64,000 nt of DNA, taken from contig NW_013657642.1 in the NCBI RefSeq assembly GCF_000142905.1, positions 287,292 to 351,291 of the forward strand. Reading direction: 5' to 3'. Below, in pieces: positions 50,126 through 59,002 of the stretch. The position numbers were made by a program, and so were the translations under genes. The notes under the pieces were generated by a model. It searched no databases. It was not told the origin of the DNA and worked only from the letters and a program-made list of their open reading frames with translations. This stretch comes from Thecamonas trahens ATCC 50062. Taxonomy: Eukaryota > Apusozoa > Apusomonadida > Apusomonadidae. How positions within the stretch are numbered: the first letter of the stretch is position 1; every line of letters starts with the position of its first letter.

Positions 50126-51586
50126 ATGGGCGACAATGTGGTGGTGATGGGTGTGGGTGTGGGTGTGGGCGTGGCGTGCGGCGGGTCGGGCAGTGACGGG
50201 AGCAGCAGGAGCAGGAGCAGCAGGAGCAGGAGCAGCAGCAGAGGGCATGACGGTGACTGGTATGAAGAAGATGGATCGTTGGAGTTCTGGAGACGCGACG
50301 GCGACGGCGATGGTGATGGCGGTGGACATGGACATGGACATGGACATGATGCGAGCTGTGATGAGAGTGGTGATGGAACGAGGGCACCACGTCGCGCATC
50401 GTTGTGGCTCCGTGCTGGCTTTCTCCTCCTCGGCATCGGCCTGCTGTATCCATGGAATGCGGTGGTCAACTCGGCAGGGTACTTTCGAGCCAAGTTTGCC
50501 GACGAGGACGTAGCGTTTAAGCTGTCTGTGGCGTTTATGGTGCCGAATCTTGTGGCGCTTGGCGGGATGGTGTTTGGATCGGCGTATGTGAAGCTCTCTG
50601 TTAGGTTGCTTGTCGGCTTTGGGGCATATGTGGTGCTGGTGGCGATTCTTCCACTGCTGCCTGCGCTGTGGATGGTGCTCGCCGACGTGGCAGTGCTCGG
50701 GCTGCTGGATGCTGTTGTCCAGGGCTCGGTCTTTGCGCTTGGGGCGATGACGGGCCCAGAGTTGATGGAGGCGGTGATGTCTGGGGTCGGGCTTGCAGGG
50801 CTTGTGGTGACGATGCTGTACATGGTGGCGCTGTGGATTGCAAGTGCGATGGGGACCGACGCCGAGTCGCTGGCGGCGAGCCTGTTTTTCTCGACGTCCG
50901 CCATGGTGCTGGCAGCATGCGTGGCGGTGACCGGGCGGGCGACGCGACGTGCGGCGGCGCTGCGGCTGGCCAACTCGGGCGGATCGGCGCCGGTGGCCGG
51001 ACACGGTGGGCTGAGTGCGATGCCGGCATGGCCGGTGGTGGTGCGGGTGGCAGGGGCAATCCGCAAGCATGCCGCGCTTGTGTTTGTCAACTTTGCGCTG
51101 ACGCTGGCGATGTTTCCGGGCGTGGCGCTGCTGATCAAGTCTGAGCACGCCGGACTCAACGCATGCCCGGTGGCGCCGGCAGAATGTCCGGCGGGCCAGG
51201 GTACGTCTGCGGTTCCGATCGGAGTCTGGCTCGTCTTTACGTTTATGGTCGGCGACTTTGTGGGCCGGTCGCTGCCGGGGTGGATGGAGGCGAGTCTGCC
51301 GGACGAGCTGCTGGGCGGAGCGATCGCGAGCCGGGCTATATTTGTGCCGCTGTTTGTTCTCCAGGTAGCGCCGCGGGTCATTGCGTCCGATGGGGTGGCG
51401 TTTTGCGTCATGGCCGTGTTTGCGGTGAGCAACGGGTACTGCGGCTCGCTGTGCATGATCCGCGGACCGGAGGCGGCGCGGACGAACGCCGACAAGGAGC
51501 TGGCCGGCATGATCATGGTGGCGTCGCTGACGTCGGGTCTCACACTGGGGGTGGTGAGCGGACTGGTCATTGCGCAGTTTATGTGA
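50126..51586 (+). CDS. Equilibrative nucleoside transporter (ENT/SLC29)
   Basis: 486 residues from the ATG at 50126. In-frame Arg-rich codons upstream are taken as 5' flank. A Gly/Ser/His-rich cytosolic start precedes about 11 TM helices. ENT marks are GIGLLYPWNAVVNSAGYF in TM1, the TM4-5 block GAMTGPELMEAVMSGVGLAG, FVGRSLPGW in TM8 and SNGYCGSLCMIRGPE in TM10. These proteins move nucleosides or nucleobases down their gradient or with protons. There is a large loop of about 60 residues between TM6 and TM7, as usual. The stop lies 5 bp from the stop of the converging Ala/Glu-rich gene. Confidence 0.92.
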   Translation: MGDNVVVMGVGVGVGVACGGSGSDGSSRSRSSRSRSSSRGHDGDWYEEDGSLEFWRRDGDGDGDGGGHGHGHGHDASCDESGDGTRAPRRASLWLRAGFLLLGIGLLYPWNAVVNSAGYFRAKFADEDVAFKLSVAFMVPNLVALGGMVFGSAYVKLSVRLLVGFGAYVVLVAILPLLPALWMVLADVAVLGLLDAVVQGSVFALGAMTGPELMEAVMSGVGLAGLVVTMLYMVALWIASAMGTDAESLAASLFFSTSAMVLAACVAVTGRATRRAAALRLANSGGSAPVAGHGGLSAMPAWPVVVRVAGAIRKHAALVFVNFALTLAMFPGVALLIKSEHAGLNACPVAPAECPAGQGTSAVPIGVWLVFTFMVGDFVGRSLPGWMEASLPDELLGGAIASRAIFVPLFVLQVAPRVIASDGVAFCVMAVFAVSNGYCGSLCMIRGPEAARTNADKELAGMIMVASLTSGLTLGVVSGLVIAQFM

Positions 51587-51591
51587 GCGGG

Positions 51592-54500
51592 TTAGAAGAG
51601 CGGACGCGAGCCAGCGAAGGAGGAGTGTGTAGCGACGGCGTGGCGGATGGCCGGCGACGAGGGCGAGATGCCGCGGTAGGAGGCGAGGAGCTCGGCCGTG
51701 AGGTCTGCGGGCGGCGGGCCCATGCCGACGGTGCGGCCCGAGGAGCGGCGGCGCGGCGAGCGCTTCGCGGCGATGGCAGCGCTCTTGCGCGCACGGGAGC
51801 GCATGGTGGCGGCGCGGTCTTGGAGGGCAGCATAAAGCTCCGGGTCGAGCGAGGGCATGTAGTTGTTGTGCCAGACGGCGGCGTCCCAACGCGAGCCGTT
51901 GCGGAACCACGAGGCGACGTTGATGTGGGCCGGATTGAGCTTGTAGTACGCGAGGTCGGTTGTCCACATCTCGCGCATGGCGCGGTTCATGTAGTGAACG
52001 GCAAACGAGGTGCCAGGCTCGGGTGCCGAGACCTCCAGCTGGTCTACAATGTCGCGGAGGTCGACGATGGCGGCGACGTCGAGGTCGACGCACATGAGGC
52101 CCTCGCGCTCGGTCTTCTTGGCCATGTACGCGTTCCACTTGACGAGGCGACGCTCGAGGGCACCGAGCTTGGCCATCGACTTGAGCTTGGCCTCGTGGGC
52201 GCGCTTGCTGCGGTAGCGGGTGGCGAGCAGGTCGCCGCGGGAGCGCGGCGAGGGCGAGGGTGAGGGCGATGCAGCCGTTGATGGCTTGCGGCGCGACGTG
52301 GCGAGGTCTGCCACATTGAGCGAGGTGTCGAGCGTCTTTGCGGCGTCGGGCTCGGCCGTTTCTGAGTGCGTTGCTTCTGCGATCTCGACTCCGTCGGACT
52401 CGACCCCGTTCTCGGCCTCAGTAGCGACATCGGCAGCGGTCTCTGTAGCCACAGCGGCGTCGATCCCGTCCTCTGGGGTTGCGGCAGCCTCCCCCTCTGC
52501 ATCTGCATCTGACTTGACATTGGCCGCAGCCTGTGCCTCGGCAGTAACATCAGTCTCCACGTCGGCAGAAGGAGCAGCCTCTACCTCGGGGGCAGCAGCA
52601 GTGGAAGCGGCGTCAGCAGTAGCCTCGGACTCGGCGGCAGCGGCCTCTGCCTCGGCAGCCGCAGGGGCCTCTGCTTCCGCAGCTGCAGCGGTCTCGGCCT
52701 CTGCAGCAGCCTTTGCCTCTGCCCCTGCTTTCGCAGCCGCAGCGGCCTCGGCTTCCGCAGCCGCTTTTGCCTCTGCCTCTGCAGCCGCAGCGGCCTCTGC
52801 TTCGGCAGCCGCCTTCACCTCTGCCTCGGCAGCAGCCTTCGACTCTACTTCGGCAGCCGCAGCGGCCTCTGCCTCTGCAGCAGCCTTCGCCTCTGCTTCC
52901 GCAGCTGCAGCGGCCTCTGCCTCTGCAGCCGCAGCGGCCTCTGCCTCTGCAGCAGCCTTCGCCTCTGCTTCGGCAGCCGCCTTCGCCTCTGCCTCTGCAG
53001 CAGCCTTCGCCTCTGCCTCCGCAGCAGCAGCGGCCTCTGCTTCCGCAGCTGCAGCAGCCTCTGCCTCTGCTGCAGCAGCAGCCTCTGCCTCCGCAGCGGC
53101 CTTCGCCTCTGCTTCCGCAGCAGCAGCAGCCTCTGCCTCCGCAGCGGCCTTCGCCTCTGCTTCCGCAGCAGCAGCAGCCTCTGCCTCTGCAGCGGCAGCG
53201 GCCTCTGCTTCCGCAGCTGCAGCAGCCTCTGCCTCCGCAGCTGCAGCCGCCTTCGCATCTGCTTCCGCAGCGGCCTTCGCCTCTGCCTCTGCAGCGGCCT
53301 TCGCCTCTGCCTCTGCAGCGGCCTTCGCCTCTGCCTCTGCAGCGGCCTTCGCCTCTGCCTCTGCAGCGGCCTTCGCCTCTGCCTCTGCAGCGGCCTTCGC
53401 CTCTGCCTCTGCAGCGGCCTTCGCCTCTGCCTCTGCAGCGGCCTTCGCCTCTGCCTCTGCAGCGGCAGCGGCCTCTGCAGCCGCCGCCGCAGCAGCCTCT
53501 GCCTCTGCAGCAGCAGCGGCAGCGGCCTCTGCTTCCGCAGCCGCAGCAGCCTCTGCCTCTGCAGCAGCAGCGGCCTCTGCTTCCGCAGTCGCAGCGGCCT
53601 CTGCCTCCGCAGCAGCAGCAGCCTCTGCCTCCGCAGCCGCAGCGGCCTCTGCTTCCGCAGCAGCAGCAGCCTCGGCCTCTGCAGCCGCAGCGGCCTCTGC
53701 AGCCGCAGCGGCCTCTGCTTCCGCAGCCGCAGCGGCCTCTGCTTCCGCAGCCGCAGCGGCCTCTGCTTCCGCAGCCGCAGCAGCCTCGGCCTCCGCAGCC
53801 GCAGCGGCCTCTGCTTCCGCAGCCGCAGCAGCCTCGGCCTCTGCAGCAGCAGCGGCCTCGGCCTCTGCCTCTGCCTCTGCCCCAATCTCCGACCCATCCA
53901 AACTAATGTCAACGTCGTCCGAGGTCTCGAGCAGAAGCTTGTCGCCCGAGTTGTCCAACAGCACATCGTCCAAGCTCCCATCTCCCAGACCATCCTCTCC
54001 ACTCAGATCCAGTCCCGAAACATCGCTGAGGCCCAAGTCATCATCACCTCCCAGATCATCGTCGTCCAGCCCCAGATCTGCCCGCGTCGCTCCCTCCCCA
54101 CCCACGTGAGTCCTTCCTTCCCCCATCTCTTCTCCCCTCCTCCTCATCCTTCTTTCCCACCTACCAAGGTCATCATCGTCGTCATCCAAGCCCAAGCCCA
54201 GGTCGTCGTCGTCATCGTCCAGGCCAAGGCCAAGGCCGAGGCCGAGGTCATCGTCGTCGTCGTCGTCAAGCCCGAGGCCAAGGTCGTCGTCGTCGCCACC
54301 GAGACCGAGGTCGTCCGACCCAAGGTCGAGGTCGTCTGAGCCAAGGGAGACGTCCGAGCCCAAGTCTAGAGAGTCCGAGTCCATGCTGTGTTCACTGCCG
54401 CGTTCTGCTTCGCTGCTCCTTTGCGACGCTGAGTGCAGTGTGGCTGGCGCCGGCTCGTTGCTGCGAGAGCCCGAGGCACACGGCACGTGGCGGGGTGTGG

Positions 54501-54893
54501 GACGACTCGGCGGCAACTGCCGCTGCTGATGGAACTTTGCACAGCGAGAGAGTGTGAGGGGAGGGATCGCGAATGCTTTCATTGTGGGGATGGACAGACG
54601 AATGACGGAGACTGTAGCGAGTGAATGAGAGGGAAAAGAGGTGAGTGAGGGAATCAGATCAGAGGCAGAGAGGCGAGGGCAAGGGAGCATCGGAGCTCAG
54701 CGAGACATAGTCATAAATTAATATGGTGCAGCGATGTCGTATCAGCATGAGCCGAAGCTCTTATCAGACTGGGGCGACACGGGTGCTGCTCATCATAGCA
54801 AACCGATGTGACCTTGCGGTCAAAAAAAAGGTGGTGGTTAGGGGAGAGGGGCGCATAGTTAGACATACCTGCTGGAGTTGCGGAGGCCTTCAT
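51592..54893 (-). CDS. Ala/Glu-repeat low-complexity protein, with RNA-bearing 5' introns
   Basis: A Met start at 54893 lies in a short exon (54925-54869). It splices (GTATGT donor, CTACAG acceptor) to 54611-54165 and, after an 87-nt intron (GTAGGT...GGGCAG, 54078-54164), to 54077-51592, giving 985 residues. A shorter start at 54384 (MDSDSLDLGSDVSLG) gives 901. After an Asp/Leu/Gly-rich segment comes about 400 residues of AEAEAAAAAEAE and AEAEAKA units, then a conserved-looking basic C-terminal domain (KLGALERRLVKWNAYMAKKT, AHINVASWFRNGSRWDAAVW) of unknown function. The 87-nt intron has no stop and keeps frame, so unspliced RNA also codes. The two introns upstream of exon 54611 each contain a candidate structured RNA, so this transcript may partly serve as a host gene. 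The function is unknown. Confidence 0.6.
53270..53465. repeat. 24-bp tandem repeat in the Ala/Glu gene
   Basis: About eight nearly perfect head-to-tail copies of GCGGCCTTCGCCTCTGCCTC plus TGCA (coding AEAEAKAA on the minus strand). This is the most homogeneous part of a repeat field that covers 52630-53880. Confidence 0.9.
54688..54808 (-). ncRNA. Candidate intron-encoded box C/D-like RNA, copy 1
   Basis: Read on the minus strand: stem CATCGG, a C-box ATGATGA (54796-54790), a D'-like CTGA, a GAGC-UUCG-GCUC tetraloop hairpin (54749-54760), a C'-like ATGCTGA, a D-box CTGA (54700-54697) and the closing strand CCGATG. The order C-D'-C'-D is that of methylation-guide RNAs. It lies inside the intron 54612-54868, with its end 76 nt from the 3' splice site, a typical place for intronic C/D RNAs. 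The inner 113 nt are identical to copy 2. The gap of 7 and 3 nt between stem and boxes is longer than usual, so another RNA class is possible. Confidence 0.5.
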
Positions 54894-55005
54894 TGCGAAA
54901 GTTCGTGTCGGTCGGTCGACAGTGACTGCGCAAGGCGAGAGGAGAGGGCGTGAGTGCGGCATCGGCCGGAGGGAAGCATGGGCAGGGTGGGGAGAAGGAA
55001 GCGAA

Positions 55006-55127
55006 CGTCGGAGCTCAGCGAGACATAGTCATAAATTAATATGGTGCAGCGATGTCGTATCAGCATGAGCCGAAGCTCTTATCAGACTGGGGCGACACGG
55101 GTGCTGCTCATCATAGCAAAACCGACG
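55006..55127 (-). ncRNA. Candidate intron-encoded box C/D-like RNA, copy 2
   Basis: Same layout as copy 1: C-box at 55114-55108, D-box at 55018-55015, UUCG hairpin at 55067-55078. The closing stem is CGTCGG with CCGACG where copy 1 has CATCGG with CCGATG, a paired change of G-C to A-T that keeps the stem. It lies in an intron bounded by CAG|GTATGT (55165/55164) and GCGCAG (54926), 80 nt from the 3' splice site. The upstream exon begins within 70 nt of the RPS14 stop. Confidence 0.5.
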
Positions 55128-55234
55128 ATGGCAAAAAAAGGAGGGACACGAGGAAGAAACATACCTGCGATGGACGTCAACAGCAGCGACGCCGCAGCGG
55201 TGGAGAGCGAACCGAGCGAGACCACAAGGGCAGC

Positions 55235-55687
55235 TTAGAGACGGCGACCACGGCGACCACCCTTCTTGCGGGTCGAGTCTGTGGGGATCGGGGTGACGTC
55301 CTCGATGCGGCCGATGCGGAGGCCGTTGCGGGCAAGCGCGCGGATGGCCGACTGGGCACCGGGGCCGGGGGTCTTGGTCCGGGTACCGCCAGTGGCACGG
55401 AGCTTGATGTGCACCGCGGTGATGCCGCGGATGGCGCACTGCTCGGCGACGGTCTGGGCGGCCATCATGGCAGCGTACGGCGACGACTCGTCACGGTCGG
55501 CCTTCACCTGCATACCGCCGGTCACACGCACGATGGTCTCCATGCCCGAGAGGTCGGTAACATGGATGAACGTGTCGTTGAACGAGGCAAAGATGTGAGC
55601 GACGCCAAAGACGTGCTCGCCCTCGGCGGCGTTGGGGAGGTGGCTGTTGTCCTCCTCCTTCTCGACCTTCACGCGCTTCTTCTTAGC
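55235..55687 (-). CDS. RPS14: 40S ribosomal protein S14 (uS11), main exon
   Basis: This exon codes 150 residues ([20 protein letters not shown], then [39 protein letters not shown]-like, [18 protein letters not shown] and the basic end [10 protein letters not shown]). uS11 sits on the platform of the small subunit near the mRNA exit. An in-frame TAG directly precedes the exon, so the start codon is on another exon. The best candidate is an exon consisting only of ATG at 56228-56226, followed by a GTATGT donor. This gives 151 residues, the same as human. A closer alternative is ATGGCT at 55855-55850 with a weak GTGCGG donor. The acceptor is GACGAGTAG and has no pyrimidine tract. Confidence 0.93.
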   Translation of the reverse strand, partial: AKKKRVKVEKEEDNSHLPNAAEGEHVFGVAHIFASFNDTFIHVTDLSGMETIVRVTGGMQVKADRDESSPYAAMMAAQTVAEQCAIRGITAVHIKLRATGGTRTKTPGPGAQSAIRALARNGLRIGRIEDVTPIPTDSTRKKGGRRGRRL

Positions 55688-56762
55688 CTACTCGTCCGCA
55701 TTCATACACAAGGCTTGGTGAGTCCCTGCCGCTTGCTCGGGCCTACACGCTTGCTCGGGCCCCCCAGGCCCTTTCCCACATAATGTGGGATGGCAGGCAA
55801 AAATAAACGTCACATCCAGCACTCGCTCTCTACCACAGCTACACCGCACAGCCATGGCCAACCACCTCCACCCTCGCCTTCCACCTACCCCATAGCCACA
55901 GCTAATAGGTAGCGGCTGCTGGGTGGGGGGTGGATGGCAATGGCGGCTGGTGCCTGGTTGCGCAAGACGTTCCGCCGACGGGGCGGTGATGGTGGCAGAC
56001 AAAAAGCTGCAGCACCGAGCCGGCGTCGGGGCCGTCGTCCTCGGGGAGGGGGCTCTTCTAGCGCACATACACCGAGTGCAAGGGGCACAACCAGACAGAA
56101 GCACTCATTACAAGTGTAGCAAGGCACTGGTGGGGGTGTCGCCCCTACCAAGTGCCCATAGGTGGACTCGGTGAACTCGCCCAGCTGCAAAGCCTGGGAT
56201 GGGGCAACTCGCTCTTCCGACATACCATGATTGAATGAGAGTGGTGTGTGTCTGTTAACTCCCCAACAGTTTCGCCACTCGCTCCTCCTTCCCATTTCCA
56301 CCGCTGACGAAACGAGTCGCCGAATCGAGCAAACGAGTCTGACCGCCACCCGCCACCGCGCCACCCACCCGCCTGCTGCCAACTTGTTCTCATCGATGTA
56401 GGTGGCGGTGAGCGATGTCGCAGGAGAAAGGAATCAGATGTGTGAGCTTGTGTTTGTTGTCAATCGTCTCGGTGTGGCATTGGGGTGTGCCGAGTAGGCC
56501 TCGATTGTCCCATTGCTCGCGTATCGGGATTCGCCTATGCTCATGATGGTGGCGGCGGAGGAGTCGGTCCAGGGTATGATGGAGGCGATCGTGGTGGTGT
56601 GCTCGCGTGAGGGTGGGATCCAGAAGAAAGGGGAGACAAAGAGTGCTATGTCTCCTTGCTCGTGGTCTTGGCTCGTCAAATGGAGGTCATACACATCGCC
56701 AGGCAGGCGGCGCAGCGTGTAGATTTGGCGACGGTAGCCACCTGACTTGCCTGTGGCTTGAG
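55688..56762. other. Region upstream of RPS14 main exon, probable intron and promoter
   Basis: About 1.1 kb. It contains a perfect palindrome CCCACATAATGTGGG (55776-55790), a direct repeat of GCTTGCTCGGGCC (about 55732 and 55749) and the likely RPS14 ATG-only exon at 56226-56228. On the minus strand a weak open frame at 56694-56434 (86 codons, YDLHLTSQDHEQGDIALFV) could be a small gene overlapping the start of the SRPBCC gene. I cannot support it further. Confidence 0.35.
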
Positions 56763-57034
56763 ATGGCGACGCACACGTCCGCGTCGGCAGTCTTCCCGCT
56801 CCCGATCACCACAGTCTGGCCGGTCTTCCGTGACTTTCTCTTCCCTGGCCGCCTCATCTCCACCATCGAGGCATGCGAGCTCGTCGAGGGGTACGTCGGC
56901 CGGGCTTGGCTTGAGCGCGCGTGGGCGAGGTGAGGCGCGGCAGGGGAGGCGGGGCAAGGCGAAGAAGCAGGATGTGGGACTCACACAAAGCGTGCGGGCT
57001 ACCGGTTGTATGTGGTGTGTTCATGCATGTGTTT

Positions 57035-57083
<49 letters not shown>

Positions 57084-57533
57084 CGTGTATATGTGTGTAG
57101 TGACGGCGCGACGTGCGTCGGCGCAGAGCGAGTCATCCGCTGGAAGACTGGCGAGGAGCGGCGGCATCGGCTGCTGGAGCTTTCCGACGAGCACTACTCG
57201 ATCTCGTGGAACCTGGTCGGCGCCAACCACCCAACAGAGACCATGAGTGTCCTCTCGCACATCCGCTGCTTCCCGATTACCGAGGACAACACCACGCTTG
57301 TCGAGTGGTCGTCCGACTTCTCGGCAGACGTCTCGCCGAGCGTGCTCAAGTTTGAGCAGACAGCATACGCCAAGTCACTCGCAGAAATGCGCCGCATCCT
57401 CGTCGAGAACGCCGCGGCTCCCGCTTCGTCCTCCGATCTTGTCTCGGCATCGTCGCCTGCACTGGCTCGTCACGGCGCGTCCTTGTCCGACGACGCCCAC
57501 TCGTCGGTCAGTGCTGCGCCTTCTGCCCTCTGA
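56763..57533 (+). CDS. SRPBCC (START-like/polyketide cyclase) superfamily protein
   Basis: Two exons, 186 residues. Exon 1 (56763-56890) codes MATHTSASAVFPLPITTVWP and continues FRDFLFPGRLISTIEACELVEG to a GTACGT donor. Exon 2 (57101-57533) starts after TGTGTAG and reads DGATCVGAERVIRW. It continues with HRLLELSDEHYSISWNLVGA and NTTLVEWSSDFSADVSP. The helix-grip pattern (first strand with W.vF.df, then GxxRxi, then W...Fsad) is that of SRPBCC proteins, which hold hydrophobic ligands. No catalytic residue can be named. A Ser/Ala-rich tail ends the protein. The 210-nt intron holds a (GT)n run up to its acceptor instead of a pyrimidine tract. Confidence 0.75.
57037..57082. repeat. (GT)n microsatellite in the SRPBCC intron
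   Basis: About 23 GT dinucleotides end 18 bp before the 3' splice site at 57100. Similar short GT or AC runs occur in several other upstream regions and introns of the window. Confidence 0.95.
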
Positions 57534-57924
57534 CGGCTCTTTCGCCTACATGCCCTCCCCGATCAGCCAAGCCAGTCCCACATGCGTGTCGCTCCCACGA
57601 TCACGAATGCTGTAATGCTACAGCGCCTTTCTCCCTTTGCCAGGTGCCATCAGCTGTGCTCCCCCCTCGTCGCCCTGCGCGCTTCCTCCATGCGATCCTC
57701 GGGTTGTTGTGGGCCAGTTCAGCCCAATCAAAACTTCCGGGATCGTCCTCGATCGGGGCCGGTGTGTGTATGTGTATGTTTGTGTGGTGGCGGCGGTGAT
57801 GGTGATGGTGATGGTGGGGCGGTCACTGTGGGACACCACGTCGAGTTGACGACATCACGCAACAACGGAACGTGTGCACACCACTCTGTCCTTCTCACGC
57901 ACCCTCTCTCCGGTACACCGACTG
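57534..57924. other. Intergenic upstream of glyoxalase II
   Basis: 391 bp without a convincing gene. It has a GGTGATG-rich patch at 57787-57825 and probably holds the HAGH promoter. Confidence 0.35.
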
Positions 57925-58728
57925 ATGTTTCGCGTGGGACTCCAGCGCGGGGCGTCGCTTGTTGTAGCACCGATTCTGGCGGACAACTACTTGTATGCGC
58001 TCTGCACTGCCAACGGTGGAGTGGCGGTAGTGGACCCCGGCGGAGTGCCCGAGACAGCCGAGTGGGACGAGGTGAACAAGGCAGTCAAGGCCGTCCTTGT
58101 CACCCACCACCATCACGACCATGTCGACGAGCTGCGGAGTGTACTCGCTCATGCCAGCATCAAGCGCCCGCCCGTGGTCGTCTCCTCGGCAGCCGCGCTC
58201 CGCGTCCCCTGCTCGTCCTCGCACCTGTCGCTCGAGCCCGGCTCCACCAAGGTCGACATCCCTGGCCTCGGCCCGGATGCGGCAGTCGACGTCATCGCCA
58301 CGCCTGGTCACACCCGCGATCATTGCGCGTTCCACTTTCCTCAGCTCGGCGTCGTTTTCTCGGGCGACAACCTGTTCGGGCTCGGCTGCGGTCGGGTCTT
58401 TGAGGGCTCGATCGCAGAGATGCATGCCTCGCTTCAGAGCCTCGCCAAACTCCCGGATCATACCGTGGTTGCTGGCTCGCACGAGTACACCCTCGCCAAT
58501 CTCGAGTTCTGCCTCTCGCTCGGCGATGAGCTCTACTCGTACCTCCCCGGCTCGCCCGATGATGCCAAGGCCGCCTTTGATGCTCGTGCCGCTGACATCC
58601 GCACCGCCGCTGCCGCCGGTAAGCCCACCATGCCCACCACCATCGGGCTGGAAAAAGCCACCAACCCGTTCCTCGTCCCTGACCTCTCCAGCTTTGCCCG
58701 AGTCCGCGCCGCCAAGGACGTGTTCTAA
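57925..58728 (+). CDS. HAGH: Hydroxyacylglutathione hydrolase (glyoxalase II)
   Basis: 267 residues from the ATG at 57925; the earlier start-like codon at 57874 is a GTG. Metallo-beta-lactamase fold with the zinc motif THHHHDHVDE near residue 60, the second-sphere His of ATPGHTRDHCAFH, the bridging Asp of VFSGDNLFGLGCGRVFEG, and the C-terminal His of VVAGSHEYTLANLEFCL. The glyoxalase II tail NPFLV...RVRAAKDVF is complete. It hydrolyses S-D-lactoylglutathione to D-lactate and glutathione in methylglyoxal detoxification, a sensible companion of the oxoprolinase-based glutathione cycle seen elsewhere in the window. No targeting signal is obvious. Confidence 0.95.
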   Translation: MFRVGLQRGASLVVAPILADNYLYALCTANGGVAVVDPGGVPETAEWDEVNKAVKAVLVTHHHHDHVDELRSVLAHASIKRPPVVVSSAAALRVPCSSSHLSLEPGSTKVDIPGLGPDAAVDVIATPGHTRDHCAFHFPQLGVVFSGDNLFGLGCGRVFEGSIAEMHASLQSLAKLPDHTVVAGSHEYTLANLEFCLSLGDELYSYLPGSPDDAKAAFDARAADIRTAAAAGKPTMPTTIGLEKATNPFLVPDLSSFARVRAAKDVF

Positions 58729-58778
58729 TGAGGAACCCAGGCTTTTACGCACGCGAGAGGCACACAAGCAGCATCTCG

Positions 58779-58784
58779 AATAAA
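58779..58784 (+). terminator. Possible poly(A) signal of HAGH
   Basis: AATAAA lies 51 bp after the HAGH stop codon. It is the canonical hexamer in a GC-rich setting, but signal use in this organism is unknown. Confidence 0.35.
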
Positions 58785-59002
58785 GAACGTCTCTGTTTAC
58801 TTGGCAAGACACAGTAGCGCCCTCGATCAGGTCGGTTACGAGTACTTGGGAATGGTCGTGTGCGCCAGCCCCGATCGGTGCCACAGTCGATTCGCGGTTG
58901 CCAAAGCCCGAGCGGCGACTCGGTCGGTCGAGGGAACACCACCACCAACAGCGGGAGCAGGAGAGCCCGTCCACGGCCACCTCACCGCAGGCCAGGACGA
59001 CC

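Noticed and set aside
52220-54109. Long + strand frame of Ser/Ala repeats (629 codons)
   Set aside because: It is the antisense shadow of the Ala/Glu repeat gene. GCn/TCn-rich repeats are open in several frames. The minus frame has non-repeat domains at both ends.
54723-55238. Two short + strand frames starting MVQRCRISMSRSSYQ
   Set aside because: They are translations of the opposite strand of the duplicated RNA candidates. Box motifs, UUCG loop and covarying stem favour a minus-strand RNA.
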